Assembly: GCA_937876225.1 (NCBI GenBank)
Contig: CALFIC010000140.1
Span: forward strand, 1-35,280
Origin: an uncultured Chloroflexota bacterium
GTDB lineage: Bacteria > Chloroflexota > Chloroflexia > Chloroflexales > Roseiflexaceae
Reading direction: 5' to 3'
DNA: 35,280 nucleotides
Under the pieces are notes generated by a model. It saw only the letters and a program-made list of their open reading frames with translations, ran no database searches and had not been told where the DNA came from. The position numbers were made by a program, and so were the translations under genes. This document shows positions 1 to 8,081 of the stretch, piece after piece (position 1 is the first letter of the stretch; each line of letters begins with the position of its first letter).

Positions 1-1
1 C

Positions 2-97
2 AACGGCAATCCCCAACCCACCCAACCATCCAACGGCAATGGCGGGGGCAACGGTGATGCTCCCAAACCAACCAAACCTGCTAACGGCAAACCCTAG
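2..97 (+). CDS. C-terminal tail of a protein cut by the window edge
   Basis: An open frame enters from the left edge and stops at TAG 95-97. The 31 visible residues are low complexity, rich in Asn, Gly, Pro and Lys (for example NGNGGGNGDAPKPTKP), typical of a disordered tail of an exported or surface protein. Nothing visible identifies the function. A strong hairpin follows 30 bp later, which supports a real gene end. Confidence 0.5.
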   Translation, partial: NGNPQPTQPSNGNGGGNGDAPKPTKPANGKP

Positions 98-127
98 CAT
101 CTCCCAATAAACGCGTCTCACCACAAA

Positions 128-155
128 AAATCGTCCCGCAAATGCGGGACGATTT
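128..155. terminator. Bidirectional intrinsic terminator
   Basis: AAATCGTCCCGCA (128-140) pairs perfectly with TGCGGGACGATTT (143-155). It lies between two convergent genes, with an A-run on the left side and a short T-run on the right, so it can end the plus-strand gene entering from the left and the minus-strand hydrolase gene. Confidence 0.85.
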
Positions 156-180
156 CCATATCAGCAAATCACTACAACCA

Positions 181-1206
181 TCATAAATCGAGCAATACCT
201 CACCCACCAAACGCGTGATAGCATGATGGCGGGGTGGCGTTCGTTGTGGCCAGGTCCGATTGCTCAGCAATGCCCATACCAACTGTCGTTGGGGCACAAT
301 CGCCACCACTGGGCCTGTAAATCCCGTATGTGCCGCCATCGAGTCATGTACCACGGCAGGCATAAAGTTATCCCGTGCCAGCATCCACCCCAATCCCACA
401 CCTAGTTGCCCCACTGGACTTTGGTTTTGGAGTGCCTGCTGCGCTAGTGCCACATCAATCCCCCATGGACCCTGCCCAGCGAGCGTCGCCAGCCACGCCT
501 GCCCAAAGCGCACCATATCGCCAGCAGTACCAAACAAGCCGGCATGTCCTGCCACCCCACCCAGCACCGCAGTACTTTCATCGTGCACGATGCCACATAC
601 TTCGCCACGGATAGCATCAATTTCACTGGGAGGAATACGAGCAAGCAACGTTGCAGAGGGATTAAACCATGTTTCGTGCATGGTAGCGGGTTGCAACACG
701 TATTGTGTCACAAGCTGTGCCAGCGATTGGTAGGTAATTACTTCTAATATCCGTCCCAAAATGAGGGTATTAACATTGGCATAGGCTACCAGACTCCCTG
801 GCGCGCTACTCGGAGTACATGCTAGTACTGCCTGCCACAAGGCTGATGCACCAGCCAGCGCCGCGGTTGACAGGCGAATATCAAGCGCCGAAGTATGCGT
901 CAGCAAATGGCGAATCGTCACTCCTTTGGCATTACTTTGTGGCAAAAACTGCGTCACTGCCGCGTCGAGTGACAACCAGCCCCGGCTACACAGCGCGAGT
1001 GCGGCGGTGGCAGTGACGATTTTGGTCAATGAAGCGAGATCATAGATGCACTCAGCGGTGACGGCAGTCACATCGGTATAGCGATAGGTTCCTGCCGTCA
1101 CCGTCAGGTGCTGGTGCGGTGACGCCGCAGCCAGCACCGCCCCTGGGAAGATTTTTTGCTGAATGCTATCATGCAAAATCGCGGTCACGCGCGCCCGAAT
1201 GCTCAT
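181..1206 (-). CDS. Beta-lactamase-family serine hydrolase (class C / DD-peptidase fold)
   Basis: The 341-residue protein has the three signatures of the serine beta-lactamase / penicillin-binding fold: Ser59-Leu-Thr-Lys62 (SxxK, nucleophile and base), Tyr142-Ala-Asn144 (YxN), and His293-Thr-Gly295 in place of KTG. HTG is common in the class C-like esterase and D-aminopeptidase branch. The substrate cannot be read from sequence; an esterase or peptidase role is as likely as beta-lactam hydrolysis. No signal peptide is evident. I chose the ATG at 1206 because it overlaps the stop of the upstream gene as ATGA (1203-1206), a translational-coupling arrangement. A longer frame from 1242 would add 12 residues and overlap that gene by 40 bp. 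Confidence 0.88.
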   Translation of the reverse strand: MSIRARVTAILHDSIQQKIFPGAVLAAASPHQHLTVTAGTYRYTDVTAVTAECIYDLASLTKIVTATAALALCSRGWLSLDAAVTQFLPQSNAKGVTIRHLLTHTSALDIRLSTAALAGASALWQAVLACTPSSAPGSLVAYANVNTLILGRILEVITYQSLAQLVTQYVLQPATMHETWFNPSATLLARIPPSEIDAIRGEVCGIVHDESTAVLGGVAGHAGLFGTAGDMVRFGQAWLATLAGQGPWGIDVALAQQALQNQSPVGQLGVGLGWMLARDNFMPAVVHDSMAAHTGFTGPVVAIVPQRQLVWALLSNRTWPQRTPPRHHAITRLVGEVLLDL

Positions 1207-2666
1207 GGGATTGGGGCACATGCAGGGCGCACCGTCAACCATTTATCGGCCACGACAGTAGTCCCCACCGATTCGCCACGTCCAGCCCGATAACGGAGCG
1301 GGTCGTAAGGGCCACTCGGGCTATTCCACCAGTTTTCTTTGGCATCGACGGCCACATCACTCGTCATGCCACGAGCCGTACTATATTTGGCGCTATGACG
1401 TTCGATAGCGTTATTGCGCAATGCAAAGCCAATCCCAGGTACTTGTGGCAAACTACTGCGAATCTGCACCCCAATCACCCCATCGACAAAGGTATTGCAT
1501 TGCATACTACCATTGATGGGAACCGCACTATTAATCACCACATTAGCGCCACTGCTACTCGTAAAAATCGACCCTGACAACGTCAAATTCACGGTGCCTT
1601 GGACATTGGGAGCAAGCAACGATAGCGCTGACATGCCATCGACTTGGGTATTAGGACCAATCCGACTGTTTTCGATAGTAATACTACCACCAGCATCAAT
1701 CGATGCATCAATCATTGAACCATACGCCAGAGAATTATCCCGAATCACGCTTTGCTGGATGGTCGTCACCGCATCACTCAGGCGAATTTGACCAATATTG
1801 TTGTTCATCGTCACATCGCGCATGGTGAGGTTGGCTTGCTCGGCATACAGCACCGTCGCCGCTGCCCCACCATTACTGATAATCGTCGATACCAGCAAGG
1901 CATCGCCATTAGGGCGCACAAATACACCACCCCACGGTAATCGGGCGGCAGTCAAGCGCACTGGCGCATCACCACGCCCAAGCGCTTGTAATTTACCGTC
2001 GACATAGAGCGAGATTCCCGTACCAAACCGGACTGTTGTGCCAGGTTCAATAGTGAGTACCGATCCTGCGCTTACCAACACATCCTTTGTGACGGTTTTT
2101 TCACCACTCCAACTCACATTCCCCTTCAGGACTTCGATTGGGTGGGGTACGGGGGTTGGGGTACTCGTTGGTGCAGGGGTATTGGTGGCCAGTGGCGTGT
2201 CGGTGGGGGCTGGGGTATTGGTGGCTACAGGTGTTTCTGTATCCATTGGAGTAAATGTCGCTTCAGGAGTCATCGTTGGCACATCAGTGGCCATCGTAGG
2301 GTTAAACACCGGCGGAACCTCGGTAGGTGCCCCAGGAAGCACATCGGTCGGCATTTGGGGTACTGCCGCACCATTTGCCGGAGTCAATAACAAGGCGTCT
2401 TCGGGACGCGTAGGGACGGCGGTCATTTCTACAGAGGGAATTGCCGTCGATTCGACGGTAAGTACAATCTCGACGGTACCAGTCATCGGCAAGGTCGTAA
2501 GAGCCGTAAATTGGGGCGTAATTGTAGTGGTACGCACCATTCCAGGGGTCGTTGTCTGATTCCGTTGGGCAACTTGGGTACGCACATCACCCGTCAAATA
2601 CCACAACAACAACGCAGCAGCAATAGCTACGACTGCACCAGATATTAAGAGTTTCTCACTTATCAT
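1203..2666 (-). CDS. Membrane-anchored or exported right-handed beta-helix protein
   Basis: The 487-residue protein begins with a hydrophobic segment (about residues 7-24) that could be a signal anchor. A Thr/Pro-rich linker follows to about residue 174 (repeats such as PTDTPLATNTPAPTSTPTP). The remaining 310 residues look like a parallel beta-helix: short strands with regularly placed Asn and Ile/Val (TIENSRIGPNTQ, NLTLSGSIF, NNNIGQIRLSD) and a late NWWNSPSGPYDP motif often seen at the end of such solenoids. No catalytic residues can be assigned. It sits first in a two-gene unit with the serine hydrolase (4-bp overlap), so the two may act together at the cell surface; that is inference. The start has GGGAG (2673-2677) six bases upstream. 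Confidence 0.8.
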   Translation of the reverse strand: MISEKLLISGAVVAIAAALLLWYLTGDVRTQVAQRNQTTTPGMVRTTTITPQFTALTTLPMTGTVEIVLTVESTAIPSVEMTAVPTRPEDALLLTPANGAAVPQMPTDVLPGAPTEVPPVFNPTMATDVPTMTPEATFTPMDTETPVATNTPAPTDTPLATNTPAPTSTPTPVPHPIEVLKGNVSWSGEKTVTKDVLVSAGSVLTIEPGTTVRFGTGISLYVDGKLQALGRGDAPVRLTAARLPWGGVFVRPNGDALLVSTIISNGGAAATVLYAEQANLTMRDVTMNNNIGQIRLSDAVTTIQQSVIRDNSLAYGSMIDASIDAGGSITIENSRIGPNTQVDGMSALSLLAPNVQGTVNLTLSGSIFTSSSGANVVINSAVPINGSMQCNTFVDGVIGVQIRSSLPQVPGIGFALRNNAIERHSAKYSTARGMTSDVAVDAKENWWNSPSGPYDPLRYRAGRGESVGTTVVADKWLTVRPACAPIP

Positions 2667-2709
2667 CTATCACTCCCACCACGCTGGTGTGTATATACAT
2701 ATATGTCGT

Positions 2710-2718
2710 AGTGTACCA
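2710..2718 (-). promoter_or_regulatory. Extended -10 promoter for the beta-helix/hydrolase unit
   Basis: On the minus strand this reads TGGTACACT, a TGn-extended -10. No clear -35 is present. The start codon lies about 44 bp downstream. Confidence 0.45.
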
Positions 2719-2924
2719 TATGGGTATTCAGCCATGGGATACCCCATCACTACATGGATATGGCTTCTTCACACAAATGAAAATACATTGTATAGGCAAA
2801 ATTTCATGCGATACAAACGCTACTATGTGCTTGGTAAAGCCATTGCAGTCAAAAAAACGTTTACTGTACCGAATTTCAGAGACATGCGTTGCGGTGCACA
2901 TGTACCACTACGCAAATTTCCATC

Positions 2925-2953
2925 TTGTCAAAGTCGAACTTTTGTGCTATTCT
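2925..2953 (+). promoter_or_regulatory. recA promoter with a LexA-like box in the spacer
   Basis: TTGTCA (2925-2930) and TATTCT (2948-2953) are separated by 17 bp. Between them, CGAACttttGTGCT (2935-2948) resembles the Gram-positive-type SOS box CGAACnnnnGTTCG: the left half is complete and the right half is degenerate. A repressor bound there would block RNA polymerase. The promoter is well supported; LexA control is inference. The rest of 2719-3040 shows no gene. Confidence 0.6.
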
Positions 2954-3040
2954 CACTGTGTTGACAATGCTTCACCACCGAAGCAGTCAACAGCAGACAA
3001 GAGCGCCGGCACGACCGGCTGACACAGGAGAACACGAGTT

Positions 3041-4165
3041 ATGGCCAAAGCATCCGCAACCCCCTCTGCAGCGGCAGTTGCCGCCGCCGCCGCAATCGCC
3101 GCAGGACCTGGCACCGAAAAAGAAAAAGCACTCCAAGCAGCCATGAGCCAAATTGACCGCAAATACGGCAAGGGCTCAATCATGAAGCTGGGTGAAGCAA
3201 GTAGTCGGTTGTCCATCGATGTCATCCCCACTGGTGCAATTTCACTTGACATTGCCTTGGGTGTTGGTGGCGTACCCCGTGGTCGAGTAGTCGAGATTTA
3301 CGGACCAGAATCAAGTGGTAAAACCACCCTTGCCCAACATATTGTGGCCCAAGCCCAAAAAGCTGGGGGCGTCGCCGCATTCATCGATGCCGAACATGCC
3401 TTTGATCCAGCCTATGCAGCGCGTTGTGGCGTCAATGTCGATTCATTACTCGTCTCCCAACCAGACTTTGGTGAGCAAGCCCTCGAAATCTGCGAGACGT
3501 TGGTGCGATCTAACGCTGTCGATATCATCATCATCGACTCCGTTGCCGCACTGGTACCTCGTGCCGAAATCGAAGGGGACATGGGCGACTCACTCCCCGG
3601 CTTACAAGCCCGCTTGATGAGCCAAGCCTTGCGTAAATTGTCGGGTGCCATCAGCAAATCCAAGGCTGTGGTTATTTTCATCAATCAATTACGTATGAAA
3701 ATCGGCGTAATGTTTGGCTCACCCGAAACCACAACCGGTGGTCAAGCACTCAAATTCTACGCTTCGATTCGCCTCGACATCCGCCGCATCGAGACGCTCA
3801 AGAGCGGCACTGATCCCATCGGCAGTCGCGTACGGGTCAAAGTCGTCAAAAACAAAGTCGCACCACCCTTCCGTCAAGCCGAATTCGACATCATGGCCAA
3901 CGAAGGTATTTCGCGGCCAGGTGGCATCCTCGACATGGCCACCGAAATGGAAATCATCCGCAAGAGCGGTGCCTGGTTCTACCTCGGTGAAGACCGCCTC
4001 GGTCAAGGTCGTGAAAACGCCAAGCAATTTTTGGCCGAAAACCCCACCTTACTCGACGAAATCGAACGCCTCATTAAAGTCCAGTCACTCGAACGTGGCA
4101 CCGTGGCGGCCCCCAAGGCCGCTGTAGCGAGTGGCGACGATGGCGATGCGTTCTTCGAAGAATAA
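3041..4165 (+). CDS. recA: RecA recombinase
   Basis: RecA forms ATP-dependent filaments on single-stranded DNA for homologous recombination and triggers LexA self-cleavage in SOS. The 374-residue protein has the Walker A motif GPESSGKT at residues 88-95, VVIFINQLRMKIGVMFGSPETTTGG (loop region) and the RecA core up to about residue 350. The first 25 residues are an Ala-rich extension (SAAAVAAAAAIAAG) longer than in E. coli RecA. A good ribosome binding site, AGGAG at 3026-3030, precedes the ATG. recX follows and overlaps its 3' end, as in many bacteria. The promoter carries a possible SOS box. Confidence 0.99.
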   Translation: MAKASATPSAAAVAAAAAIAAGPGTEKEKALQAAMSQIDRKYGKGSIMKLGEASSRLSIDVIPTGAISLDIALGVGGVPRGRVVEIYGPESSGKTTLAQHIVAQAQKAGGVAAFIDAEHAFDPAYAARCGVNVDSLLVSQPDFGEQALEICETLVRSNAVDIIIIDSVAALVPRAEIEGDMGDSLPGLQARLMSQALRKLSGAISKSKAVVIFINQLRMKIGVMFGSPETTTGGQALKFYASIRLDIRRIETLKSGTDPIGSRVRVKVVKNKVAPPFRQAEFDIMANEGISRPGGILDMATEMEIIRKSGAWFYLGEDRLGQGRENAKQFLAENPTLLDEIERLIKVQSLERGTVAAPKAAVASGDDGDAFFEE

Positions 4166-4874
4166 CCAACAACCCACACCCAGCGCAGGCACGATTACCG
4201 CCATTCGCGCCCAGGCCCGTGATAGTCAACGGGTTAACCTCGAAATCAACGGCGAGTTTGCCTTGGGTGTCAGCCTCGATATCCTGGCCCACGAAGGTCT
4301 CTTCGTGGGTCAGCATCTTGACGATGCCAAAATCCTGCAATTACTTGCCAGCGTCGCCTTTGACCGTGCCAAACAATCCGCCTTGCGCTTACTCGAAATC
4401 CGCCCCCGGAGCCAACGCGAAATCCACGAACGACTACGCCAGCGCGGCTTCGATGCCGATACTATCAGCGCCGTCACTGCCCGCCTTAGTGCGATCGGAT
4501 TGCTCGACGATACCGCATTTGCCACCTACTTGGTCGAACAACGCCAGCGCGCCAGCAATCGAGGCGGCTCAGCCATACGCCAAGACCTCCGCCGTCACGG
4601 TATCGATACCAATACCATTAGCACCGTCGCCGATAGTCATCACCTTGGCGACGACGACGAAGCCCATGCGTTGACCTATGCTCGCAAAATCAGCCGCCGA
4701 TTGCGCGGGCTTGACCGCACCACCTTTACCCGCCGGCTCGGTGGCTCATTACAACGCCGTGGATTCACCGGCAGTGCCATGCGCAATGCCATGCAAATCG
4801 TCTGGCAAGAAATTCAACAAGGAATCGATTTCACGCTTAGCGATGACGATGAAGAAAACAGCGATACCGATTAA
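4131..4874 (+). CDS. recX: RecX regulator of RecA
   Basis: RecX binds RecA filaments and limits their extension. The 247-residue product has the repeated three-helix units of the family, for example ALRLLEIRPRSQREIHERLRQRG, and the second-repeat signature AIGLLDDTAFATYLVEQR. The position directly after recA is diagnostic. The frame can start at GTG 4131, ATG 4140 or ATG 4146; all lie inside the recA 3' end, so translation is coupled to recA. The N-terminal 20 residues and the acidic C-terminus (DDDEENSDTD) look disordered. Confidence 0.93.
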   Translation: MATMAMRSSKNNQQPTPSAGTITAIRAQARDSQRVNLEINGEFALGVSLDILAHEGLFVGQHLDDAKILQLLASVAFDRAKQSALRLLEIRPRSQREIHERLRQRGFDADTISAVTARLSAIGLLDDTAFATYLVEQRQRASNRGGSAIRQDLRRHGIDTNTISTVADSHHLGDDDEAHALTYARKISRRLRGLDRTTFTRRLGGSLQRRGFTGSAMRNAMQIVWQEIQQGIDFTLSDDDEENSDTD

Positions 4875-5063
4875 TTTTTTAGGCAGACAAACCCCGCTAC
4901 CGCCATTGTTTGTACTACGTCGTGGGATTGTGAACATGCCTGCGACTGCACATACCACTACGAGTGCACCGGGGATAATGCATGACTGTTATAGAAATCA
5001 CTACGTTATTTGGACACACCGATGTATGCAGATATAATTCGATGATTTATAGCTGCATAATCG

Positions 5064-5109
5064 TTGCATTACGCTGGATTCTCTCGCATAATTTGCGTCA
5101 CTCGCAAAT
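5064..5109 (+). promoter_or_regulatory. Promoter and inverted repeat before the MBL-fold gene
   Basis: TTGCAT (5064-5069) and CATAAT (5087-5092) are spaced by 17 bp. A perfect inverted repeat, ATTTGCG (5091-5097) and CGCAAAT (5103-5109) around TCACT, covers the expected transcription start. It could be an operator or a 5' RNA hairpin. The rest of 4875-5162 shows no gene. Confidence 0.45.
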
Positions 5110-5162
5110 CTGCGTCACAATGGATACGATAATACTTATGTTTTTTGTGGGGGGAGTGCTAC

Positions 5163-5834
5163 ATGCCCGATATTCAATACCTAGGTCACGCCTGCTTCCG
5201 GATTCGTGGACGTGATGGCATCGTCGTCATGGATCCCTGTGATCGCGCCAGTGGCTACGACATTGGTCGGCCGACTGCTAGTATCATGACCGTTAGCCAT
5301 CAACACCCTGACCACGCCAATACTGCCGCTGTTCGTCCCCTCAAGGAGCGGCTCAATACCTTTGACGGTCCCGGTGAATACGAAGTCAGTGGGATTCTTG
5401 TCACCGGCGTGCGCACCTTCCACGACAAAAAAAAGGGCGCCGAACGGGGACGCAACACCGTATTTGTCACCCATATTGACGACATGGCATTTGCCCATCT
5501 CGGCGATTTAGGCCACGAATTAACAGCAGCCCAAATCGAAGAAATCGGCGACATCGATGTGTTGTTTGTCCCAGTTGGTGGCAACGAATCACTCAGCGCG
5601 AGTGAAGCCGTCGCTGTGATTGCACAGCTCGAACCACGCATCGTCATCCCTATGCACTATGCCGGTGAACAAGTGGTGATTGACCAACCACTTGATGGCA
5701 TCGACAAATTTCTCACCGAAATGGGCATTCGTGAGCCAGTATTCGAAGACAAATTGACCATCACTGCAACCTCCCTCCCCCCCGAAGGAGTCGCGGCTCG
5801 CGTCGTGTTGCTACGGCCAATTACCGTCGCCTAA
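5163..5834 (+). CDS. MBL-fold metal-dependent hydrolase (UlaG-like)
   Basis: The 223-residue protein begins with a strand and YLGHACFRIRG, and carries the metal-binding motif SHQHPDH (HxHxDH type), then FDGPGEYEVSG and the late IPMHY histidine. This is the small metallo-beta-lactamase superfamily branch related to L-ascorbate-6-phosphate lactonase UlaG and the UPF0173 proteins. The true substrate is not known from sequence. The start at 5163 follows a GGGGGAG site (5150-5156). An in-frame start 18 bp upstream is less likely because it would contain that site. pyrG follows but has its own leader, so the two are probably separate units. Confidence 0.87.
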   Translation: MPDIQYLGHACFRIRGRDGIVVMDPCDRASGYDIGRPTASIMTVSHQHPDHANTAAVRPLKERLNTFDGPGEYEVSGILVTGVRTFHDKKKGAERGRNTVFVTHIDDMAFAHLGDLGHELTAAQIEEIGDIDVLFVPVGGNESLSASEAVAVIAQLEPRIVIPMHYAGEQVVIDQPLDGIDKFLTEMGIREPVFEDKLTITATSLPPEGVAARVVLLRPITVA

Positions 5835-5843
5835 ACAAGTCTG

Positions 5844-5916
5844 TGGTACAATACCATGACACGTATTAAAGTTGTCATGGAACGGAATATTTCGAGGGGA
5901 AGAACGCTTCCCCTCG
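5844..5916 (+). promoter_or_regulatory. pyrG promoter and structured leader
   Basis: TGGTACAAT (5844-5852) is an extended -10. The inverted repeat CCATGACA (5854-5861) / TGTCATGG (5873-5880) lies at the expected start of transcription. A 10-bp hairpin follows, CGAGGGGAAG (5893-5902) / CTTCCCCTCG (5907-5916) with loop AACG and then a GTGTTGTGTTGT run. The hairpin could be a leader attenuator of pyrG or the terminator of the upstream gene. Confidence 0.5.
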
Positions 5917-5956
5917 TGTTGTGTTGTGGAGTTGGGCGATAGGAGCGCCACGTGAG

Positions 5957-7558
5957 ATGACCAAATTTATTTTTGTAACCGGTGGTGTCGCATCTTCGGT
6001 AGGTAAAGGCATCACAGTGGCCTCGCTTGGCCGCTTACTGAAAAGCCGCGGAATTCGCGTGTCCGTCCAAAAACTCGACCCCTATATAAACGTCGACCCT
6101 GGCACGATGTCGCCGTATCAACACGGCGAAGTCTTTGTCACCGATGATGGTGCCGAGACAGACCTCGACCTAGGTCACTACGAACGCTTCATCGACGAGA
6201 ACCTCACGCGGGTCTGTAATGTTACGACTGGCCAAATCTATTCTTCGGTCATCCAAAAAGAACGCCGTGGTGATTATTTGGGTGGTACCATCCAAGTTAT
6301 TCCGCATATCACCAACGAAATCAAAGGGCGGGTCTTTATGGCAGCCCGCGAAAGCGCTGCCGATGTAGTGATTGTCGAAATCGGTGGTACCGTCGGTGAC
6401 ATCGAAGGCCTACCATTCCTCGAAGCCATCCGCCAAATGCGCAAAGATGTGGGGCGCGACCAAGTGCTCTACATCCACGTCACCCTGTTGCCGCATATCG
6501 GCGCTACTGGCGAGGTCAAAACCAAACCTACCCAACATTCGGTGATGGAATTACGCCGCGTAGGGATTAGCGCAGACGTCATCGTCTGTCGCGCCGATCA
6601 TGATATTACGGACGAAATCCGCGACAAAATCGCCCTCTTTTCCGATGTCGATCGCGAAGCCGTCATCCCCATGGAAACCGTCGATACCATTTATGCCGTC
6701 CCCCTCAAACTCGAGGAATATGGTTTAGGTGAATATATCTGTAAGCGGCTTGACCTCAAAGCCCAAGTCCCTAATCTCACCGAGTGGCAACAATTAGTGG
6801 CCCGCATCCAATCACCAGAGCATAATGTCACCATTGCCCTGGTCGGCAAATATATCGAACTCCACGATGCCTATTTGAGTGTCATCGAAGCGCTGGGGCA
6901 TGCCGGCATCCATCACAAAACTCACGTCAATGTGCGCTGGGTGTCGTCCGAAAAACTCACCCGCGAAAACATCGATGCCCAATTAGGCGATGTATCAGGC
7001 ATCTTGGTGCCTGGTGGCTTTGGCGACCGCGGCATCGAAGGCAAAATCCTTGCCGCCGATTACGCCCGTGAGCGCTTGATTCCGTTTTTTGGGCTTTGTC
7101 TCGGGTTACAATGCGCCACCATCGCCTTTGCCCGGCATACCCTCAACGACCCCGAAGCCAATAGCTCTGAATTCAATCCACACGCCACCAATACCGTCAT
7201 CGACATCATGCATGATCAGCTCGGTGTCACCGAAAAGGGCGGCACCATGCGCCTCGGCACCTATCCGTGTGTATTGACGCCAGGCAGCAAAGCATTTGCA
7301 GCCTATGGCAGCAACGAAGTCAACGAACGCCATCGCCACCGCTTCGAATTCAACAACAAATACCGCACCCAATTTGAAGCCGCTGGCTTGATTATCAGCG
7401 GACAATCTCCTGACAAACGCTTGGTCGAGATTGTTGAGCTCCGTGACCACCCATGGTATGTCGGCACGCAATTCCACCCCGAACTCAAGTCACGTCCCAA
7501 CCGTCCCCACCCACTGTTCCGTGATTTTGTAGGAGCTGCGTTACGCTACGAAGTCTAA
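5957..7558 (+). CDS. pyrG: CTP synthase
   Basis: PyrG makes CTP from UTP, ATP and glutamine, the last step of pyrimidine nucleotide synthesis. The 533-residue protein has the synthetase domain (MTKFIFVTGGVASSVGKG at the start, with the P-loop) and a C-terminal class I glutamine amidotransferase domain with Cys381 in FFGLCLGLQ, and His507 and Glu509 in QFHPE. Length matches the family. I placed the start at the ATG that gives the conserved MTKFIFVTGG terminus; AGGAG (5941-5945) precedes it by 11 bases. A longer frame starting at 5921 would add 12 non-conserved residues. The structured leader suggests feedback control. Confidence 0.98.
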   Translation: MTKFIFVTGGVASSVGKGITVASLGRLLKSRGIRVSVQKLDPYINVDPGTMSPYQHGEVFVTDDGAETDLDLGHYERFIDENLTRVCNVTTGQIYSSVIQKERRGDYLGGTIQVIPHITNEIKGRVFMAARESAADVVIVEIGGTVGDIEGLPFLEAIRQMRKDVGRDQVLYIHVTLLPHIGATGEVKTKPTQHSVMELRRVGISADVIVCRADHDITDEIRDKIALFSDVDREAVIPMETVDTIYAVPLKLEEYGLGEYICKRLDLKAQVPNLTEWQQLVARIQSPEHNVTIALVGKYIELHDAYLSVIEALGHAGIHHKTHVNVRWVSSEKLTRENIDAQLGDVSGILVPGGFGDRGIEGKILAADYARERLIPFFGLCLGLQCATIAFARHTLNDPEANSSEFNPHATNTVIDIMHDQLGVTEKGGTMRLGTYPCVLTPGSKAFAAYGSNEVNERHRHRFEFNNKYRTQFEAAGLIISGQSPDKRLVEIVELRDHPWYVGTQFHPELKSRPNRPHPLFRDFVGAALRYEV

Positions 7559-7601
7559 CGGTATCACCAATACCATAATCTACACCAAATCACGCATCAT
7601 C

Positions 7602-7666
7602 CACAAAAAGCACCCGTACACTCAGGAGAGTGTACGGGTGCTTCGTATACCGTTTATTCCAATAAT
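7602..7666. repeat. Left copy of a direct repeat flanking the RCC1 gene
   Basis: This segment matches 11913-11982 in the same orientation, with roughly 85% identity and a few 1-2 base gaps. Shared parts are the CACAAAAA lead, the long hairpin, then GTATACC and TTATTCC-AATAAT. In the right copy the last part is the stop and final codons of the sigma factor gene; here it is non-coding. It therefore looks like a displaced copy of the sigma gene's 3' end. Confidence 0.65.
7608..7643. terminator. Terminator of pyrG
   Basis: A perfect 16-bp stem (7608-7623 with 7628-7643) closes on the loop AGGA and is preceded by an A-run. It is 50 bp after the pyrG stop. Its sequence is close to the terminator at 11920-11959, with at least one compensated base-pair change (T-A here, C-G there). 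Confidence 0.85.
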
Positions 7667-7805
7667 GAAGTAGGAAGTAGAAAGACGGAAGTAGGAAGTA
7701 GAAAAATCACATGTCGCACCAACGCATTGAACGAGCGCGGGCATTGATGTGATCTCATTATTTCGTACGTCACTTCATCCTTTATACTTCACACTTCCTC
7801 CTTCG
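7667..7805. repeat. GAAGTAGG repeat pair and its inverted pyrimidine-rich counterpart
   Basis: GAAGTAGGAAGTAGAAA occurs twice (7667-7683 and 7688-7704). A run rich in CTTC and TCC follows in the opposite sense at 7771-7805. Related runs occur at 16843-16895 (CTTCCTACTTC is the exact complement of GAAGTAGGAAG) and in the 152-bp repeats near 31730 and 31880. No gene is visible here. Confidence 0.5.
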
Positions 7806-7814
7806 TATCGCGTC

Positions 7815-7852
7815 ATTCCATGCCGGTTGCTATTGCAACCGTAGCATGGAAT
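7815..7852. repeat. Long imperfect hairpin in the gap before the RCC1 gene
   Basis: ATTCCATGCCGGTTGC (7815-7830) pairs with GCAACCG (7835-7841) and, after a TA bulge, GCATGGAAT (7844-7852). That is 16 base pairs with a TATT loop. No T-run follows on either strand, so it is more like a dispersed palindromic element than a terminator. Confidence 0.55.
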
Positions 7853-7976
7853 CTGCCAAGGCTTGTCACGACTTGTATACACTGACGATATCGTTTTTTG
7901 CTGATTTTCGGATTAAATTTAAACTAAATTTATATTATTGATTCAATTTAACGTTTATTTTTTAGCATTTATCTAC

Positions 7977-8005
7977 TTGATTTTACTTACAAATTATAAT
8001 ATAAT
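7977..8005 (+). promoter_or_regulatory. Promoter of the RCC1-repeat gene
   Basis: TTGATT (7977-7982) and TATAAT (8000-8005) are spaced by 17 bp within a very A+T-rich stretch (about 7890-8040). The expected start of transcription is near 8012, about 70 bases before the chosen start codon. The A+T-rich block contrasts with the surrounding DNA. Confidence 0.65.
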
Positions 8006-8081
8006 TACATTCAATTTACTTTTCAAGTAAGTAATATAAATGTGCACAGTAACACACTGCACACACAAGGACAACGATAAC

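Noticed and set aside
2687..3022. Short open frames in the gap before recA
   Set aside because: They overlap the recA promoter, lack start signals and have composition unlike neighbouring genes.
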